Translations under genes and position numbers: made by a program | In this document: positions 1-9,535 of the stretch, in pieces | Numbering within the stretch: the stretch's first letter is position 1 | Layout of the letters: each line of letters opens with the position of its first letter | From: Pseudomonas benzenivorans | GTDB taxonomy: Bacteria; Pseudomonadota; Gammaproteobacteria; Pseudomonadales; Pseudomonadaceae | DNA: 64,000 bases | Reading direction: 5' to 3' | Assembly: GCF_024397895.1 (NCBI RefSeq) | Contig: NZ_CP073346.1 | Coordinates: 2,480,001-2,544,000 of the forward strand | The notes under the pieces: generated by a model | Told to the model about the DNA's origin: nothing | The model's database searches: none | Seen by the model: only the letters and a program-made list of their open reading frames with translations

Positions 1-263
1 TGCCGAGCGAATACTTCAAGCGCAACATCCGCTTCACCACCCAGCCGTTGGAGCAGCCGGGCACCAAGGTGGAGCACCTGTGGGCGATTCTCGAGGCGAT
101 GGATGGCGAGAACACCCTGCTGTTCGCCTCCGACTACCCGCACTGGGACTACGACAGCGTCGAGTCCCTGCACATCCCGCCGCAGTGGCGCGACAGCATC
201 CTCGGCGGCAACGCGCTGAAGGTCTACTCGCGCCTGCCGCAGCCCTTGGCCATGACTGCCTGA
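1..263 (+). CDS. Amidohydrolase family protein, C-terminal part (partial)
   Basis: Only the last 86 residues are present; the gene enters from the left edge in the frame that begins at base 3. The tail contains FASDYPHWDYDS, the Ser-Asp-Tyr-Pro-His pattern near the end of amidohydrolase-2 (COG2159, ACMSD-like) TIM-barrel metal-dependent hydrolases, where the Asp is a metal or catalytic residue. It ends 17 bp before a small Rieske protein on the same strand, so the two are probably one transcript. The substrate cannot be told from this fragment. Confidence 0.75.
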   Translation, partial: PSEYFKRNIRFTTQPLEQPGTKVEHLWAILEAMDGENTLLFASDYPHWDYDSVESLHIPPQWRDSILGGNALKVYSRLPQPLAMTA

Positions 264-280
264 TTAAGGAGGAGCACAAC

Positions 281-637
281 ATGAATGCGAAGAAGGTTCT
301 GGCCTGCAAGACCCACGAAGTCGCCACGGGCAAGCAGAAGATCGTCAAGCTCGGCAGCCTGCCGGTGGGCATCTTCAACGTCGGCGGTGAATTCCACGCC
401 ATGCTGAACGTGTGCCCACACCGGGGCGCCTCGCTGTGCGAAGGCCCGCAGTGCGGCACCACCGAGCAGACCGCTCACTACGACTTCATCTACGGCAAAC
501 AGGACGATCTGGTGCGCTGCGCCTGGCACGGCTGGGAGTTCGAGATCAGGACCGGCGAGTTCATCGTCGATCGCAGCATCAAGGCCAAGACCTACCCGGT
601 CAGCGTCGAGGGTGAGGACATCTACGTCCACCTCTGA
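281..637 (+). CDS. Rieske [2Fe-2S] domain protein, ferredoxin-like
   Basis: A 118-residue soluble protein. Its two Rieske ligand pairs are Cys45-Pro-His47 (CPHRG) and Cys80-Ala-Trp-His83 (CAWHGW), so it should bind a [2Fe-2S] cluster through two Cys and two His. It contains no oxygenase catalytic domain and is therefore an electron carrier or accessory subunit. The ATG is preceded by AAGGAGGAG at 267-275, a very strong ribosome binding site. The loop between the ligand pairs is 32 residues, longer than the usual 15-17, and carries two extra Cys (53 and 58). Its partner is probably the upstream amidohydrolase or an oxygenase outside the window. Confidence 0.85.
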   Translation: MNAKKVLACKTHEVATGKQKIVKLGSLPVGIFNVGGEFHAMLNVCPHRGASLCEGPQCGTTEQTAHYDFIYGKQDDLVRCAWHGWEFEIRTGEFIVDRSIKAKTYPVSVEGEDIYVHL

Positions 638-805
638 GCCCCCTCGGGACGCTCCGCAGGCAGCGATCGCGGCGGCCGCACAGGGAGGTGCGGCGCCGCC
701 AGCCCCCCATCTCCTCTCTGCCCTCACCCGGCGCGGCACACCCCAGCTCATTCCAGTCGCCGCGGCCCCAGCCGATCTCCAGACCGGCGGCGCCCGCCGC
801 GCGCC

Positions 806-1711
806 TCAACGCCCCACTTCACCGCTCTCCAGCTTGCGCCACAGCAGGCGCACCGCCGCCTTGCGCACCAGGGCGCAGCGGTACAGGCGGATCTCCAGCG
901 GCGCCTGCCACTGCTCGTCGCCGCACACCGCCAGCTCGCCGCGGGCCAGCTCCGTGGTCACCGACAGGCGCGGCACCCAGGCCACGCCCATGCCCTGCAG
1001 GGCCATGCTCTTGAGGCTGTCGGCCATGGCCGTCTCGTACACCGTGGTCGAGCGCAGGGCGCGCTGGCGCAGCAGCAGGTTGACCGAACGGCCGAGGAAG
1101 GCCCCGGCGGTATAGGCCAGCAGCGGCACGCTCTGGCCGCTGGCCAGGTCGAACAGCGGCCGGCCCTCGGCGTCCACGGCGCAGACCGGGAGCATTTCGG
1201 TGCGCCCCAGGTGCAGCGAGGGGAAGATTTCCGGGTCCATCTGCAGCGCCGCATCCGGGTCGTAGTAGGCGAGGATCAGGTCGCAGGCACCTTCGCGCAG
1301 GGCGTGCACCGCCTCGCCGACGTTGCTCGCCACCAGCCGGGTGCTGAGCGGCAGGCCTTCGCGGCGCAGGCGGGCGATCCACGCGGGGAAGAAGCCCAGG
1401 GTCAGCGAGTGCGCCGCGGCGATCTGCAGCACCTCGCCCTGCTGGCCCTCGAGGTTGTGCAGGTGGCGCACCACCTCGCCGAGCTGCTCCACCAGGCTGC
1501 GCGCGGTGACCAGGAACAGCTGGCCGGCCTCGGTCAGTTCCACCGGCGTGCAGGCGCGGTTGACCAGGGTCAGGCCGAGCATCTGCTCCAGCGCCTTGAT
1601 TCGCCGACTGAAGGCCGGCTGGGTGACGAAGCGCTTCTCGGCCGCCTGGGAGAAGCTGCGGGTGGCGGCCAGGGCGACGAAGTCCTCCAGCCATTTGGTT
1701 TCCAGGTTCAT
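806..1711 (-). CDS. LysR family transcriptional regulator, divergent from aspA
   Basis: A 301-residue LysR-type regulator. The N-terminal winged helix-turn-helix (about residues 5-65) has the typical FSQAAEKRFVTQPAFSRRIK stretch, followed by a periplasmic-binding-fold effector domain. It is transcribed away from aspartate ammonia-lyase across a 172-bp spacer, the usual arrangement for a LysR regulator acting on its neighbour. A 17-bp inverted repeat in the spacer (1771-1787) is a candidate operator. LysR-aspA adjacency is also, from memory, found in P. aeruginosa. The effector is unknown; aspartate or a C4-dicarboxylate is a guess. Confidence 0.85.
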   Translation of the reverse strand: MNLETKWLEDFVALAATRSFSQAAEKRFVTQPAFSRRIKALEQMLGLTLVNRACTPVELTEAGQLFLVTARSLVEQLGEVVRHLHNLEGQQGEVLQIAAAHSLTLGFFPAWIARLRREGLPLSTRLVASNVGEAVHALREGACDLILAYYDPDAALQMDPEIFPSLHLGRTEMLPVCAVDAEGRPLFDLASGQSVPLLAYTAGAFLGRSVNLLLRQRALRSTTVYETAMADSLKSMALQGMGVAWVPRLSVTTELARGELAVCGDEQWQAPLEIRLYRCALVRKAAVRLLWRKLESGEVGR

Positions 1712-1770
1712 GTTCAGCCTTCGCGGTTTCGCGGCATACGTCCGTCGAGTTTAGGACGTCACGCCGACAT

Positions 1771-1787
1771 TATGCCGATTGTGCATA
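1771..1787. promoter_or_regulatory. Inverted repeat in the LysR/aspA spacer, candidate operator
   Basis: TATGC-N7-GCATA is a perfect 5-bp inverted repeat lying 60-76 bp upstream of the LysR start codon and about 100 bp upstream of aspA. This is where LysR-type recognition sites usually sit for autoregulation and divergent activation. No regulator binding is shown by the sequence itself. Confidence 0.4.
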
Positions 1788-1883
1788 GCCCAGCGCTTAA
1801 CAGCATTGGCCGTTTCACGGACGCAGCCCTTAGTCTAGAGGTCATCGCGGCCTCAGCCGCACTTCCCAGAGAACCTCGCCATC

Positions 1884-3308
<1,425 letters not shown>

Positions 3309-3313
3309 GCCGG

Positions 3314-4243
3314 CTAGCCGTCCCTGGCGTCTGGCTCGACCAGGCGCAAGCGCTCGGCGAAGTAGTCGCGCAGATGCTCAACGGTGACCCGCACCTTGGC
3401 CGAACGGGCCAGGGGCGCGGCGTACACCGCCCAGATATCCGCCGGCTGGCTGTAGGCCGGCAGTATCTGCACCAGCCGGCCCTGCTCCAGGCTGTCGTAC
3501 AGGTCCCAGTACGAACGCAACAGGATGCCCCTGCCGTCGATGCCCCACTGGTGGGCGATCTCGCCGTGATTGGCCGACAACGAGCCGGTCACCTTGATCT
3601 GCTCCACCCCCTCCGGCCCCTGCAGGCGCCATAGCCCGAGCGGATGCTCGCGCTCCTTGATCACCAGGCAATCGTGCTGGGCCAGTTCGTGCAGGCTGCG
3701 CGGCTGGCCGTGCTCGGCCAGGTAGGCCGGCGCCGCGCAGAGAATCCGGCTGTTGGCCGCCAGGCGCTTGGCGATCAGGTGCGGCTCGATGCTGTCGCCG
3801 ACGCGGATGTCCAGGTCATAGCCTTCGGCGATCAGGTCCACCGCACGATCGAACACCTCGAAGTGGATGTCCAGCTGCGGGTAGCGCGCCGACAGCGCCG
3901 ACAGCGCCGGCGCCACGTGGCGCCGGCCCAGGCCGAAGCTGCTGACGATGCGCAGCTCGCCGCGCGGCTCCTGCTGCAGCGAGGACACGTCGTCGCTCAT
4001 GTGCTCGACCGCATCGAGAATGCGCTGCGCCCACTGGTAGGCGCGCTCGCCCTCCTCGGTCAGCGCCACGCGCCGGGTGGTGCGGTGCAGAAGGCGCGCC
4101 CCGAGCTGCTCTTCCAGCAGGCGGATGCGCTTGCTCACATAGGCCGGCGAACAGCCCTGCTCCTGCGCCACCGCGGCGAAATTGCAGCGGCGCACCACCT
4201 GCATCAACAGGCGCAGGTCGGTCAGGCTGGGCAGATTATTCAC
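3314..4243 (-). CDS. LysR family transcriptional regulator, DmlR-like, divergent from the malate/tartrate dehydrogenase
   Basis: A 309-residue LysR-type regulator. The start is a GTG at 4241-4243 (V-N-N-L-P-S-L-T-D); the HTH covers about residues 8-65 (ATG-free start, FAAVAQEQGCSPAYVSKRIR). It reads away from the D-malate/tartrate dehydrogenase gene over a 100-bp spacer, the same arrangement as dmlR-dmlA in E. coli. LysR genes also accompany carnitine degradation clusters in Acinetobacter. It may control the dehydrogenase only, or the wider cluster to 12.8 kb. The GTTAAC boxes found further downstream are absent from its own 100-bp spacer. Confidence 0.85.
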   Translation of the reverse strand: MNNLPSLTDLRLLMQVVRRCNFAAVAQEQGCSPAYVSKRIRLLEEQLGARLLHRTTRRVALTEEGERAYQWAQRILDAVEHMSDDVSSLQQEPRGELRIVSSFGLGRRHVAPALSALSARYPQLDIHFEVFDRAVDLIAEGYDLDIRVGDSIEPHLIAKRLAANSRILCAAPAYLAEHGQPRSLHELAQHDCLVIKEREHPLGLWRLQGPEGVEQIKVTGSLSANHGEIAHQWGIDGRGILLRSYWDLYDSLEQGRLVQILPAYSQPADIWAVYAAPLARSAKVRVTVEHLRDYFAERLRLVEPDARDG

Positions 4244-4343
4244 GTTTCGTGTCCTATGAATTCACATTTGCGCCGATTATCTATCGAATGAACCTGTATA
4301 GCATCCACCGCCATCGGCAAACAGCGACAGGAGCAACGAACAG

Positions 4344-5423
4344 ATGAGCAAGGCATTTCGCATCGCGGCGATTCCCGGCGACGGCATCGGCCAGGAAGTC
4401 CTCCCCGAAGGCCTGCGGGTGCTGGAGGCGGCGGCCCGAAAGTGGGACCTGAACCTGCAGATCGAGCTGATCGACTGGGTCAGCTGCGACTACTACCTGG
4501 AACACGGCAAGATGATGCCGGACGACTGGTTCGAGCGCCTCAAGGGCTTCGACGCGATCTACTTCGGCGCCATCGGCTGGCCCGACAAGGTGCCCGACCA
4601 CATTTCCCTGTGGGGCTCGCTGCTCAAGTTCCGCCGCGACTTCGACCAGTACGTCAACCTGCGCCCGGTGCGCCTGTTCCCCGGCGTGCCCTGCCCCCTG
4701 GCCGGCCGCGAGCCCGGCGACATCGACTTCCTGGTGATCCGCGAGAACACCGAGGGCGAGTATTCCTCGGTAGGCGGGCGCATGTTCGAGGGCAGCGAGC
4801 ACGAGTTCGTCCTGCAGGAGTCGGTCTTCACCCGCCGCGGCGTCGACCGCATCCTCAAGTACGCCTTCGAGGTCGCCCAGCAGCGCCCGCGCAAACTGCT
4901 GACCGCCGCCACCAAGTCCAACGGCATGGCGGTGAGCATGCCCTACTGGGACGAGCGCGTGGCCGCCATGGCGGACAACTACCCCGAGGTGCAATGGGAC
5001 AAGCAGCACATCGACATCCTCTGCGCGCGCTTCGTCCTGCAACCGGATCGCTTCGACGTGGTGGTGGCGTCCAACCTGTTCGGCGACATCCTCTCCGACC
5101 TCGGCCCGGCCTGCGCCGGCACCATCGGCATCGCGCCCTCGTCCAACCTCGACCCGCAGCGCCGCTTCCCCTCGCTGTTCGAGCCGGTGCACGGTTCGGC
5201 GCCGGACATCTTCGGCCAGAACATCGCCAACCCGATCGCCATGATCTGGTCCGGGGCGCTGATGCTGGACTTCCTCGGCAACGGCGATGAGGCCTACCGC
5301 GCCGCCCACGACGGCATCCTGCGCGCCATCGAGCAGGTCATCGCCAGCGGGCCCAAGACCCGCGACCTGGGCGGCAGCGCCTCGACCCAGGACGTCGGCC
5401 AGGCAATCACCGCCGCCCTCTGA
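4344..5423 (+). CDS. dmlA: D-malate / tartrate dehydrogenase (decarboxylating)
   Basis: A 359-residue member of the isopropylmalate/isocitrate dehydrogenase family. The N-terminal AIPGDGIGQEVLPEG binds substrate and cofactor, VIRENTEGEYSSVGG is the conserved central motif, and NLFGDILSDLGPACAGTIG carries the metal-binding aspartates. The family oxidises D-malate to pyruvate plus CO2 (or tartrate and related acids) with NAD+. Next to a CntA-type oxygenase and a semialdehyde dehydrogenase it fits the last step of carnitine breakdown, turning malate into pyruvate. A hairpin terminator follows 40 bp after the stop, so it is probably transcribed separately from cntA. TtuC is the alternative name for tartrate-active homologs. 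Confidence 0.88.
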   Translation: MSKAFRIAAIPGDGIGQEVLPEGLRVLEAAARKWDLNLQIELIDWVSCDYYLEHGKMMPDDWFERLKGFDAIYFGAIGWPDKVPDHISLWGSLLKFRRDFDQYVNLRPVRLFPGVPCPLAGREPGDIDFLVIRENTEGEYSSVGGRMFEGSEHEFVLQESVFTRRGVDRILKYAFEVAQQRPRKLLTAATKSNGMAVSMPYWDERVAAMADNYPEVQWDKQHIDILCARFVLQPDRFDVVVASNLFGDILSDLGPACAGTIGIAPSSNLDPQRRFPSLFEPVHGSAPDIFGQNIANPIAMIWSGALMLDFLGNGDEAYRAAHDGILRAIEQVIASGPKTRDLGGSASTQDVGQAITAAL

Positions 5424-5463
5424 CCCCGGGCGCAGCAGCGCTCACGCCAGGCCCTCAGCCCAG

Positions 5464-5488
5464 GGGCGCATCAATCGATGCGCCCTTC
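5464..5488 (+). terminator. Rho-independent terminator after dmlA
   Basis: Perfect 9-bp GC-rich stem (GGGCGCATC at 5464-5472 with GATGCGCCC at 5477-5485), a 4-base loop, then a T-rich run (TTCTTCGTT). It separates dmlA from the cntA promoter region. Confidence 0.75.
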
Positions 5489-5571
5489 TTCGTTATACCG
5501 GGCGTAAACCCGCGACCTGACCGTTCATCAAAAAAACCCGCCACCCGCATCCACACCGGGGCGCCGACCTC

Positions 5572-5634
5572 TTGCACAGGAAGTGCACTTTGCGCATACT
5601 GTTAACCATCAGTGATCGTTAACCACTAGTTAAC
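5572..5634 (+). promoter_or_regulatory. cntA promoter region with three GTTAAC boxes
   Basis: TTGCAC at 5572-5577 and CATACT at 5595-5600, 17 bp apart, make a plausible sigma-70 promoter. Directly after the -10 come three copies of GTTAAC at 5601, 5618 and 5629 (GTTAAC-N11-GTTAAC-N5-GTTAAC). The last two form a 17-bp inverted repeat containing a T-N11-A core. The same three boxes with the same spacing occur before the BCCT transporter gene (10908-10941). An inverted repeat TGCAC-N5-GTGCA at 5573-5587 overlaps the -35 side. The position over the start site suggests a repressor or a start-proximal regulator; which protein binds is unknown. Confidence 0.65.
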
Positions 5635-5681
5635 CAGATCATTACTAACAACAACCGTGCATCTCAAAGTAGGGCCTAGTG

Positions 5682-6884
5682 ATGAGTGATTTCGAACAGC
5701 TGCCAGCCGACCTCGGTACCAACCCGCAAGAGGCTTACATCATCCCGCCGAGCCACCTGCGCGCCAAGGATAGTTTCGAAAAGCTGCCGGTCGACTTCTG
5801 CTCCAATCCGGAAGAGGCCCACACCATCCCGGCCTACTACTACACCTCGCCGGCGGTCTTCGAGGACGAGAAAGAGCGCATCTTCGCCAAGAGCTGGATC
5901 TGCGTCGGCCATGGCAGCGAAGTGCGCGAAGCCAACGCCTACATCACCCGCGAGATCATCGGCGAGAGCATCATCATCGTGCGCGGCCGCGACATGGTCC
6001 TGCGCGCCTTCTACAACGTCTGCCCGCACCGCGGCCACCAGCTGCTGAGCGGCGAAGGCAAGGCCAAGAACGTCATCACCTGCCCGTACCACGCCTGGGC
6101 CTTCAAGCTCGACGGCGAGCTGGCCCACGCGCGCAACTGCGACAACGTGGTCAATTTCGACAAGGAAAATTCCAGCCTGGTGTCGCTCAAGGTCGAGGAG
6201 TACGCCGGCTTCATCTACATCAACATGGACCCGAACTCGGGTAGCGTCGAAGACCAGCTGCCGGGCATGGGCGCCACCCTGCGCGAAGCCTGCGCGGTGA
6301 TCGACGACCTGCACCTGGCCGCCCGCTTCGTGTCCCGTACCCATGCCAACTGGAAGTCCATCGTCGACAACTACCAGGAGTGCTACCACTGCGGTCCGGC
6401 CCACCCCGGCTTCTCCGACTCGGTGAAGATCGAGACCTACTGGCACAAGCTGTTCCCGAACTGGAGCCTGCAGTACGGCGAAGCCAAGTCCTCGGAGAAG
6501 TCGTTCAAATTCGACGAGAGCGCCGGCGGCGCCAGCTTCAATGGCTTCTGGCTGTGGCCGTGCACCATGTTCAACGTGCCGCCGAGCGCCCAGTTCATGA
6601 CCGTGATCTACGAGTTCCCGGTCAGCGCCGACGAGACCCTGCAGCACTACGACATCTACTTCCTCAACAAGGATTTGACCGAGGAGCAGAAGAGCCTGAT
6701 CGAGTGGTACCGCGACGTGTTCCGTCCGGAAGACCTGGGCCTGGTGGAAAGCGTGCAGAAGGGCCTGAAGTCCCGCGGCTACCGCGGTCAGGGCCGGATC
6801 ATGGTGGACAAGCAGCGCAGCGGTATCAGCGAGCACGGCATTTCCCACTTCCACAGCCTGCTGGCCAAAGCCCAGCACGCCTGA
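5682..6884 (+). CDS. cntA: Rieske-type oxygenase of the carnitine monooxygenase (CntA) type
   Basis: A 400-residue alpha subunit. The Rieske ligands are in CPHRG and CPYHAW. The catalytic motif NYQECYHCGPAH supplies Glu233, His236 and His241; other Rieske oxygenases have Asp at the Glu position, and the Glu is known from CntA and related quaternary-amine oxygenases. CntA splits L-carnitine into trimethylamine and malic semialdehyde. The neighbours (semialdehyde dehydrogenase, CntB-type reductase, malate dehydrogenase, BCCT transporter) fit this role. The ATG at 5682 follows AAGTAGGG with 7 bp spacing; an in-frame GTG lies one codon earlier. Residues 4-22 are repeated as 32-50, a 28-residue tandem duplication that displaces the catalytic Glu from 205 (A. 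baumannii numbering, from memory) to 233. Glycine betaine or stachydrine oxygenase is the main alternative. Confidence 0.82.
   Translation: MSDFEQLPADLGTNPQEAYIIPPSHLRAKDSFEKLPVDFCSNPEEAHTIPAYYYTSPAVFEDEKERIFAKSWICVGHGSEVREANAYITREIIGESIIIVRGRDMVLRAFYNVCPHRGHQLLSGEGKAKNVITCPYHAWAFKLDGELAHARNCDNVVNFDKENSSLVSLKVEEYAGFIYINMDPNSGSVEDQLPGMGATLREACAVIDDLHLAARFVSRTHANWKSIVDNYQECYHCGPAHPGFSDSVKIETYWHKLFPNWSLQYGEAKSSEKSFKFDESAGGASFNGFWLWPCTMFNVPPSAQFMTVIYEFPVSADETLQHYDIYFLNKDLTEEQKSLIEWYRDVFRPEDLGLVESVQKGLKSRGYRGQGRIMVDKQRSGISEHGISHFHSLLAKAQHA
5685..5831 (+). repeat. In-frame tandem duplication in the cntA 5' end (84-bp period)
   Basis: Codons 4-22 (from FEQLPADL to the Pro at 22) align without gaps to codons 32-50 (from FEKLPVDF), with 11 of 19 residues identical and a period of exactly 28 codons. 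The DNA copies have diverged at many third positions, so the duplication is not very recent. Confidence 0.8.
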
Positions 6885-6893
6885 TCGCCCTCG

Positions 6894-6917
6894 GCCGGGC
6901 AGTCACTGCCCGGCTTT
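6894..6917 (+). terminator. Hairpin between cntA and the semialdehyde dehydrogenase gene
   Basis: GCCGGGCAG at 6894-6902 pairs with CTGCCCGGC at 6906-6914 over a 3-base loop, followed by only TTT. With just 57 bp between the genes, this looks like a processing or partial termination element inside an operon rather than a complete stop. It could set a higher oxygenase level than that of the downstream genes. Confidence 0.5.
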
Positions 6918-6941
6918 CGCGCCTTATTGGGGATGCATTAC

Positions 6942-8390
6942 GTGAAACTCAAAGATCAACAGTTGTTCCGCCAGCAGTGCTACATCAACGGCAGCTGGTG
7001 CGATGCCGACAGCGCCGAGCGCGTCGAGGTCACCGACCCGGCCACCGGCGAACTGATCGGCCATGTGCCGCAGATGGCGGGCGCGGAAACCCTGCGCGCC
7101 ATCGAAGCCGCCGACGCCGCCCTGCCGGCCTGGCGCGCGCTGCCGGCCAAGGAACGCGCACGCCTGCTGCGCCGCTGGTTCGACCTGGTCATCCAGCATG
7201 AAGATGACCTGGCCGCACTGATGACCTGGGAACAGGGCAAGCCGCTCAGCGAAGCCGTCGGTGAAATCCGCTACGCGGCCTCCTTCATCGAGTGGTTCGC
7301 CGAAGAGGGCAAGCGCGCCTATGGCGACATCATTCCTTCGCCCAGTGCCGACAAGCGTCTGCTGGTGATCAAGCAGGGCATCGGCGTGTGCGCCGCCATC
7401 ACGCCGTGGAACTTCCCGGCCGCGATGATCACCCGCAAGGTCGCCCCGGCCCTGGCCGCCGGCTGCACCATCGTGGTCAAGCCGGCCAACGAAACGCCGT
7501 TCTCGGCCCTGGCCCTGGCCGAGCTGGCCGAGCGCGCCGGCCTGCCGGCCGGGGTGATCAACATCGTCACCGGCGATGCCGTGGCCATCGGCAAGCAGCT
7601 CACCGAGCACCCGCAGGTGCGCAAGTTCAGCTTCACCGGTTCGACCCCGGTCGGCCGCCTGCTGATGAGCCAGTGCGCCAGCACCGTGAAGAAGGTCTCC
7701 CTGGAGCTGGGCGGCAACGCGCCGTTCATCGTCTTCGACGACGCCGACATCGATGCGGCCGTCGAAGGCGCCATGGTCTCCAAGTACCGCAATGCGGGCC
7801 AGACCTGCGTCTGCGCCAACCGCATCTTCGTCCACGACAAGGTCCACGACGCCTTCGCCCAGGCCTTCGCCGCCCGGGTCCGCGACCTGAAGATCGGCAA
7901 CGGTTTCGAGCCGGGCACCCAGGTCGGCCCGCTGATCAGCACCAAGGCCGTGGCCAAGGTGCGCAGCCTGATCGACGACGCCCTCGGCAAGGGCGCACGC
8001 CTGGTCACCGGCGGTCAGGAGCACGCCCTCGGCGAGCAGTTCTTCGAGCCCACGGTGCTGGCCGACGTCACGCCGGGCATGCAGATCCTCGACGAGGAGA
8101 TCTTCGGGCCGGTGGCACCGCTGGTGCGCTTTACCAGCGACGAAGAAGTGGTGCGCATGGCCAACGACACGCCCTATGGCCTGGCCGCCTACTTCTACAG
8201 CCGCGATATCGCCCGCGTGTGGCGCATCGCCGAGCAGCTGGAGTACGGCATGGTCGGCGTCAACACCGGGCTGATCTCCAACGAAGTGGCGCCCTTCGGC
8301 GGTCTCAAGCAATCCGGCCTCGGCCGTGAAGGCTCCAGGTACGGCATCGACGACTACCTGGAAATCAAATACCTGTGTCTAGCGGTGTAA
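6942..8390 (+). CDS. NAD(P)+-dependent semialdehyde dehydrogenase, probably malic semialdehyde dehydrogenase
   Basis: A 482-residue aldehyde dehydrogenase of the GabD subfamily. TPWNFPAAMITRK is the cofactor-binding start, ELGGNAPFIV carries the general-base Glu, and GQTCVCANRI the catalytic Cys289. The GTG at 6942 is chosen because TTGGGGA sits 9 bp upstream and gives the same length as E. coli GabD; in-frame ATG 6933 and TTG 6927 lack a spaced ribosome binding site. Sequence alone would say succinate-semialdehyde dehydrogenase. Its place between cntA and cntB argues that it oxidises malic semialdehyde, the four-carbon product of carnitine cleavage, to malate. Confidence 0.83.
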   Translation: MKLKDQQLFRQQCYINGSWCDADSAERVEVTDPATGELIGHVPQMAGAETLRAIEAADAALPAWRALPAKERARLLRRWFDLVIQHEDDLAALMTWEQGKPLSEAVGEIRYAASFIEWFAEEGKRAYGDIIPSPSADKRLLVIKQGIGVCAAITPWNFPAAMITRKVAPALAAGCTIVVKPANETPFSALALAELAERAGLPAGVINIVTGDAVAIGKQLTEHPQVRKFSFTGSTPVGRLLMSQCASTVKKVSLELGGNAPFIVFDDADIDAAVEGAMVSKYRNAGQTCVCANRIFVHDKVHDAFAQAFAARVRDLKIGNGFEPGTQVGPLISTKAVAKVRSLIDDALGKGARLVTGGQEHALGEQFFEPTVLADVTPGMQILDEEIFGPVAPLVRFTSDEEVVRMANDTPYGLAAYFYSRDIARVWRIAEQLEYGMVGVNTGLISNEVAPFGGLKQSGLGREGSRYGIDDYLEIKYLCLAV

Positions 8391-8420
8391 TGCGGCGGTA
8401 AGCGCGCAGTGGAGGAAACC

Positions 8421-9389
8421 ATGTCCAACAAGTATCAGATGATCGACGTGCGGGTGACCGCCGTGGAGCAGGTGACTCCGCTGATCAAGCGCTTCACCCT
8501 GTGTGCCCTGGATGGCAGCGCGCTGCCCGCCTTTACCGGCGGCAGCCACATCATCGTGCAGATGCACGATGGCGATAAGCTGTACAGCAACGCCTACTCG
8601 CTGATGAGTTCGCCGCGCGACACCTCGTCCTACCAGATCGGCGTGCGCCGCGAAGAGCAGTCCAAGGGCGGCTCGGCGTTCATGCACGACAAGGTCGAGG
8701 TGGGCAGCCAGCTGACCATCGCCGCGCCGAACAACCTGTTCGCCCTGGACCCGGCGGCCGGTCGTCACGTGCTGATCGCCGGCGGCATCGGCATCACCCC
8801 CTTCCTCTCGCAGCTCTACGAGCTGCAGGAGCAGGGCGCCAGCTACGAGCTGCACTACGCCTTCCGCGCCCCCGAGCACGGCGCCTTCGCCGACGAGCTG
8901 CGCGACGGGCCCCACGCCGAGCAGACGCGCTTCTACATCGACAGCCTGCAGCAGGGCCTGGACCTGGCCGCGCTGATCGCCGGCCTGGACGCCGACGCCC
9001 ACCTCTACGTCTGCGGCCCCAAGCCGCTGATCGACGCGGTGATCAACACGGCCAAGGCCCAGGGCATCGCCGACGCCCGCGTGCACTGGGAACAGTTCGC
9101 CGTGGCCCCGGCCGAAGGCGCCGCCTTCACCCTGGTGCTGGCGCGCTCGGGCACGGAGATCCGCGTCGAGGAAGGCGTGAGCATTCTCCAGGCCATCGAG
9201 AAATCCAACGCCGCGGAGATCGAGTGCCTGTGCCGCGAAGGCGTGTGCGGTACCTGCGAGACCACCATTCTCGAAGGCGAGGTGAATCATCGCGATCAGT
9301 ACCTCAGCGACGAGGAGAAGGCCCTGCAGAAGACCCTGATGGTCTGCGTCTCGCGCGCCCGCACCCCACGCCTGGTGCTGGACCTGTAA
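8421..9389 (+). CDS. cntB: Carnitine monooxygenase reductase subunit (CntB-type, PDR/VanB family)
   Basis: A 322-residue phthalate-dioxygenase-reductase-type protein. It has an N-terminal FMN-binding domain (YSNAYSLMSSP), a nucleotide-binding domain (GGIGITPFLSQL, YVCGPKPLIDAV) and a C-terminal plant-type ferredoxin domain with Cys ligands in CREGVCGTC and a later Cys in LMVCVSRA. It passes electrons from NAD(P)H to the Rieske centre of the oxygenase. ATG 8421 is preceded by GGAGG at 8411-8415; an upstream in-frame GTG lies before that site. It follows the dehydrogenase by 30 bp, so they are surely co-transcribed. In some other clusters cntB directly follows cntA; here the dehydrogenase is inserted. 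Confidence 0.88.
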   Translation: MSNKYQMIDVRVTAVEQVTPLIKRFTLCALDGSALPAFTGGSHIIVQMHDGDKLYSNAYSLMSSPRDTSSYQIGVRREEQSKGGSAFMHDKVEVGSQLTIAAPNNLFALDPAAGRHVLIAGGIGITPFLSQLYELQEQGASYELHYAFRAPEHGAFADELRDGPHAEQTRFYIDSLQQGLDLAALIAGLDADAHLYVCGPKPLIDAVINTAKAQGIADARVHWEQFAVAPAEGAAFTLVLARSGTEIRVEEGVSILQAIEKSNAAEIECLCREGVCGTCETTILEGEVNHRDQYLSDEEKALQKTLMVCVSRARTPRLVLDL

Positions 9390-9535
9390 CACCGCCATGG
9401 TGCCGGGGCTGCTGTGTATAATCGCCAACCACAGCGCCCCGGCCCGGCCCTATTCCCTGCCTACTGCAGTCGCCCGTCCGGGACTATTCCCGACCCTGCG
9501 CCGTGCCAGTACGGCGCCCCTTAGCAGGCCGAGCG

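Noticed and set aside
5682..6884. Calling the oxygenase glycine betaine monooxygenase (GbcA)
   Set aside because: The Glu bridge is shared by several quaternary-amine oxygenases, but the GabD-like dehydrogenase, malate dehydrogenase and CntB neighbours fit carnitine and none of the betaine genes (such as dgc or sox genes) is here.
6927..6941. TTG 6927 or ATG 6933 as start of the semialdehyde dehydrogenase
   Set aside because: Neither has a suitably spaced ribosome binding site, and GTG 6942 gives the usual N terminus and length.
9390..9535. Strong sigma-70 promoter before the HTH-PAS gene
   Set aside because: A TATAAT is present at 9417 but no acceptable -35 lies 16-18 bp upstream; mentioned only in the gene entry.
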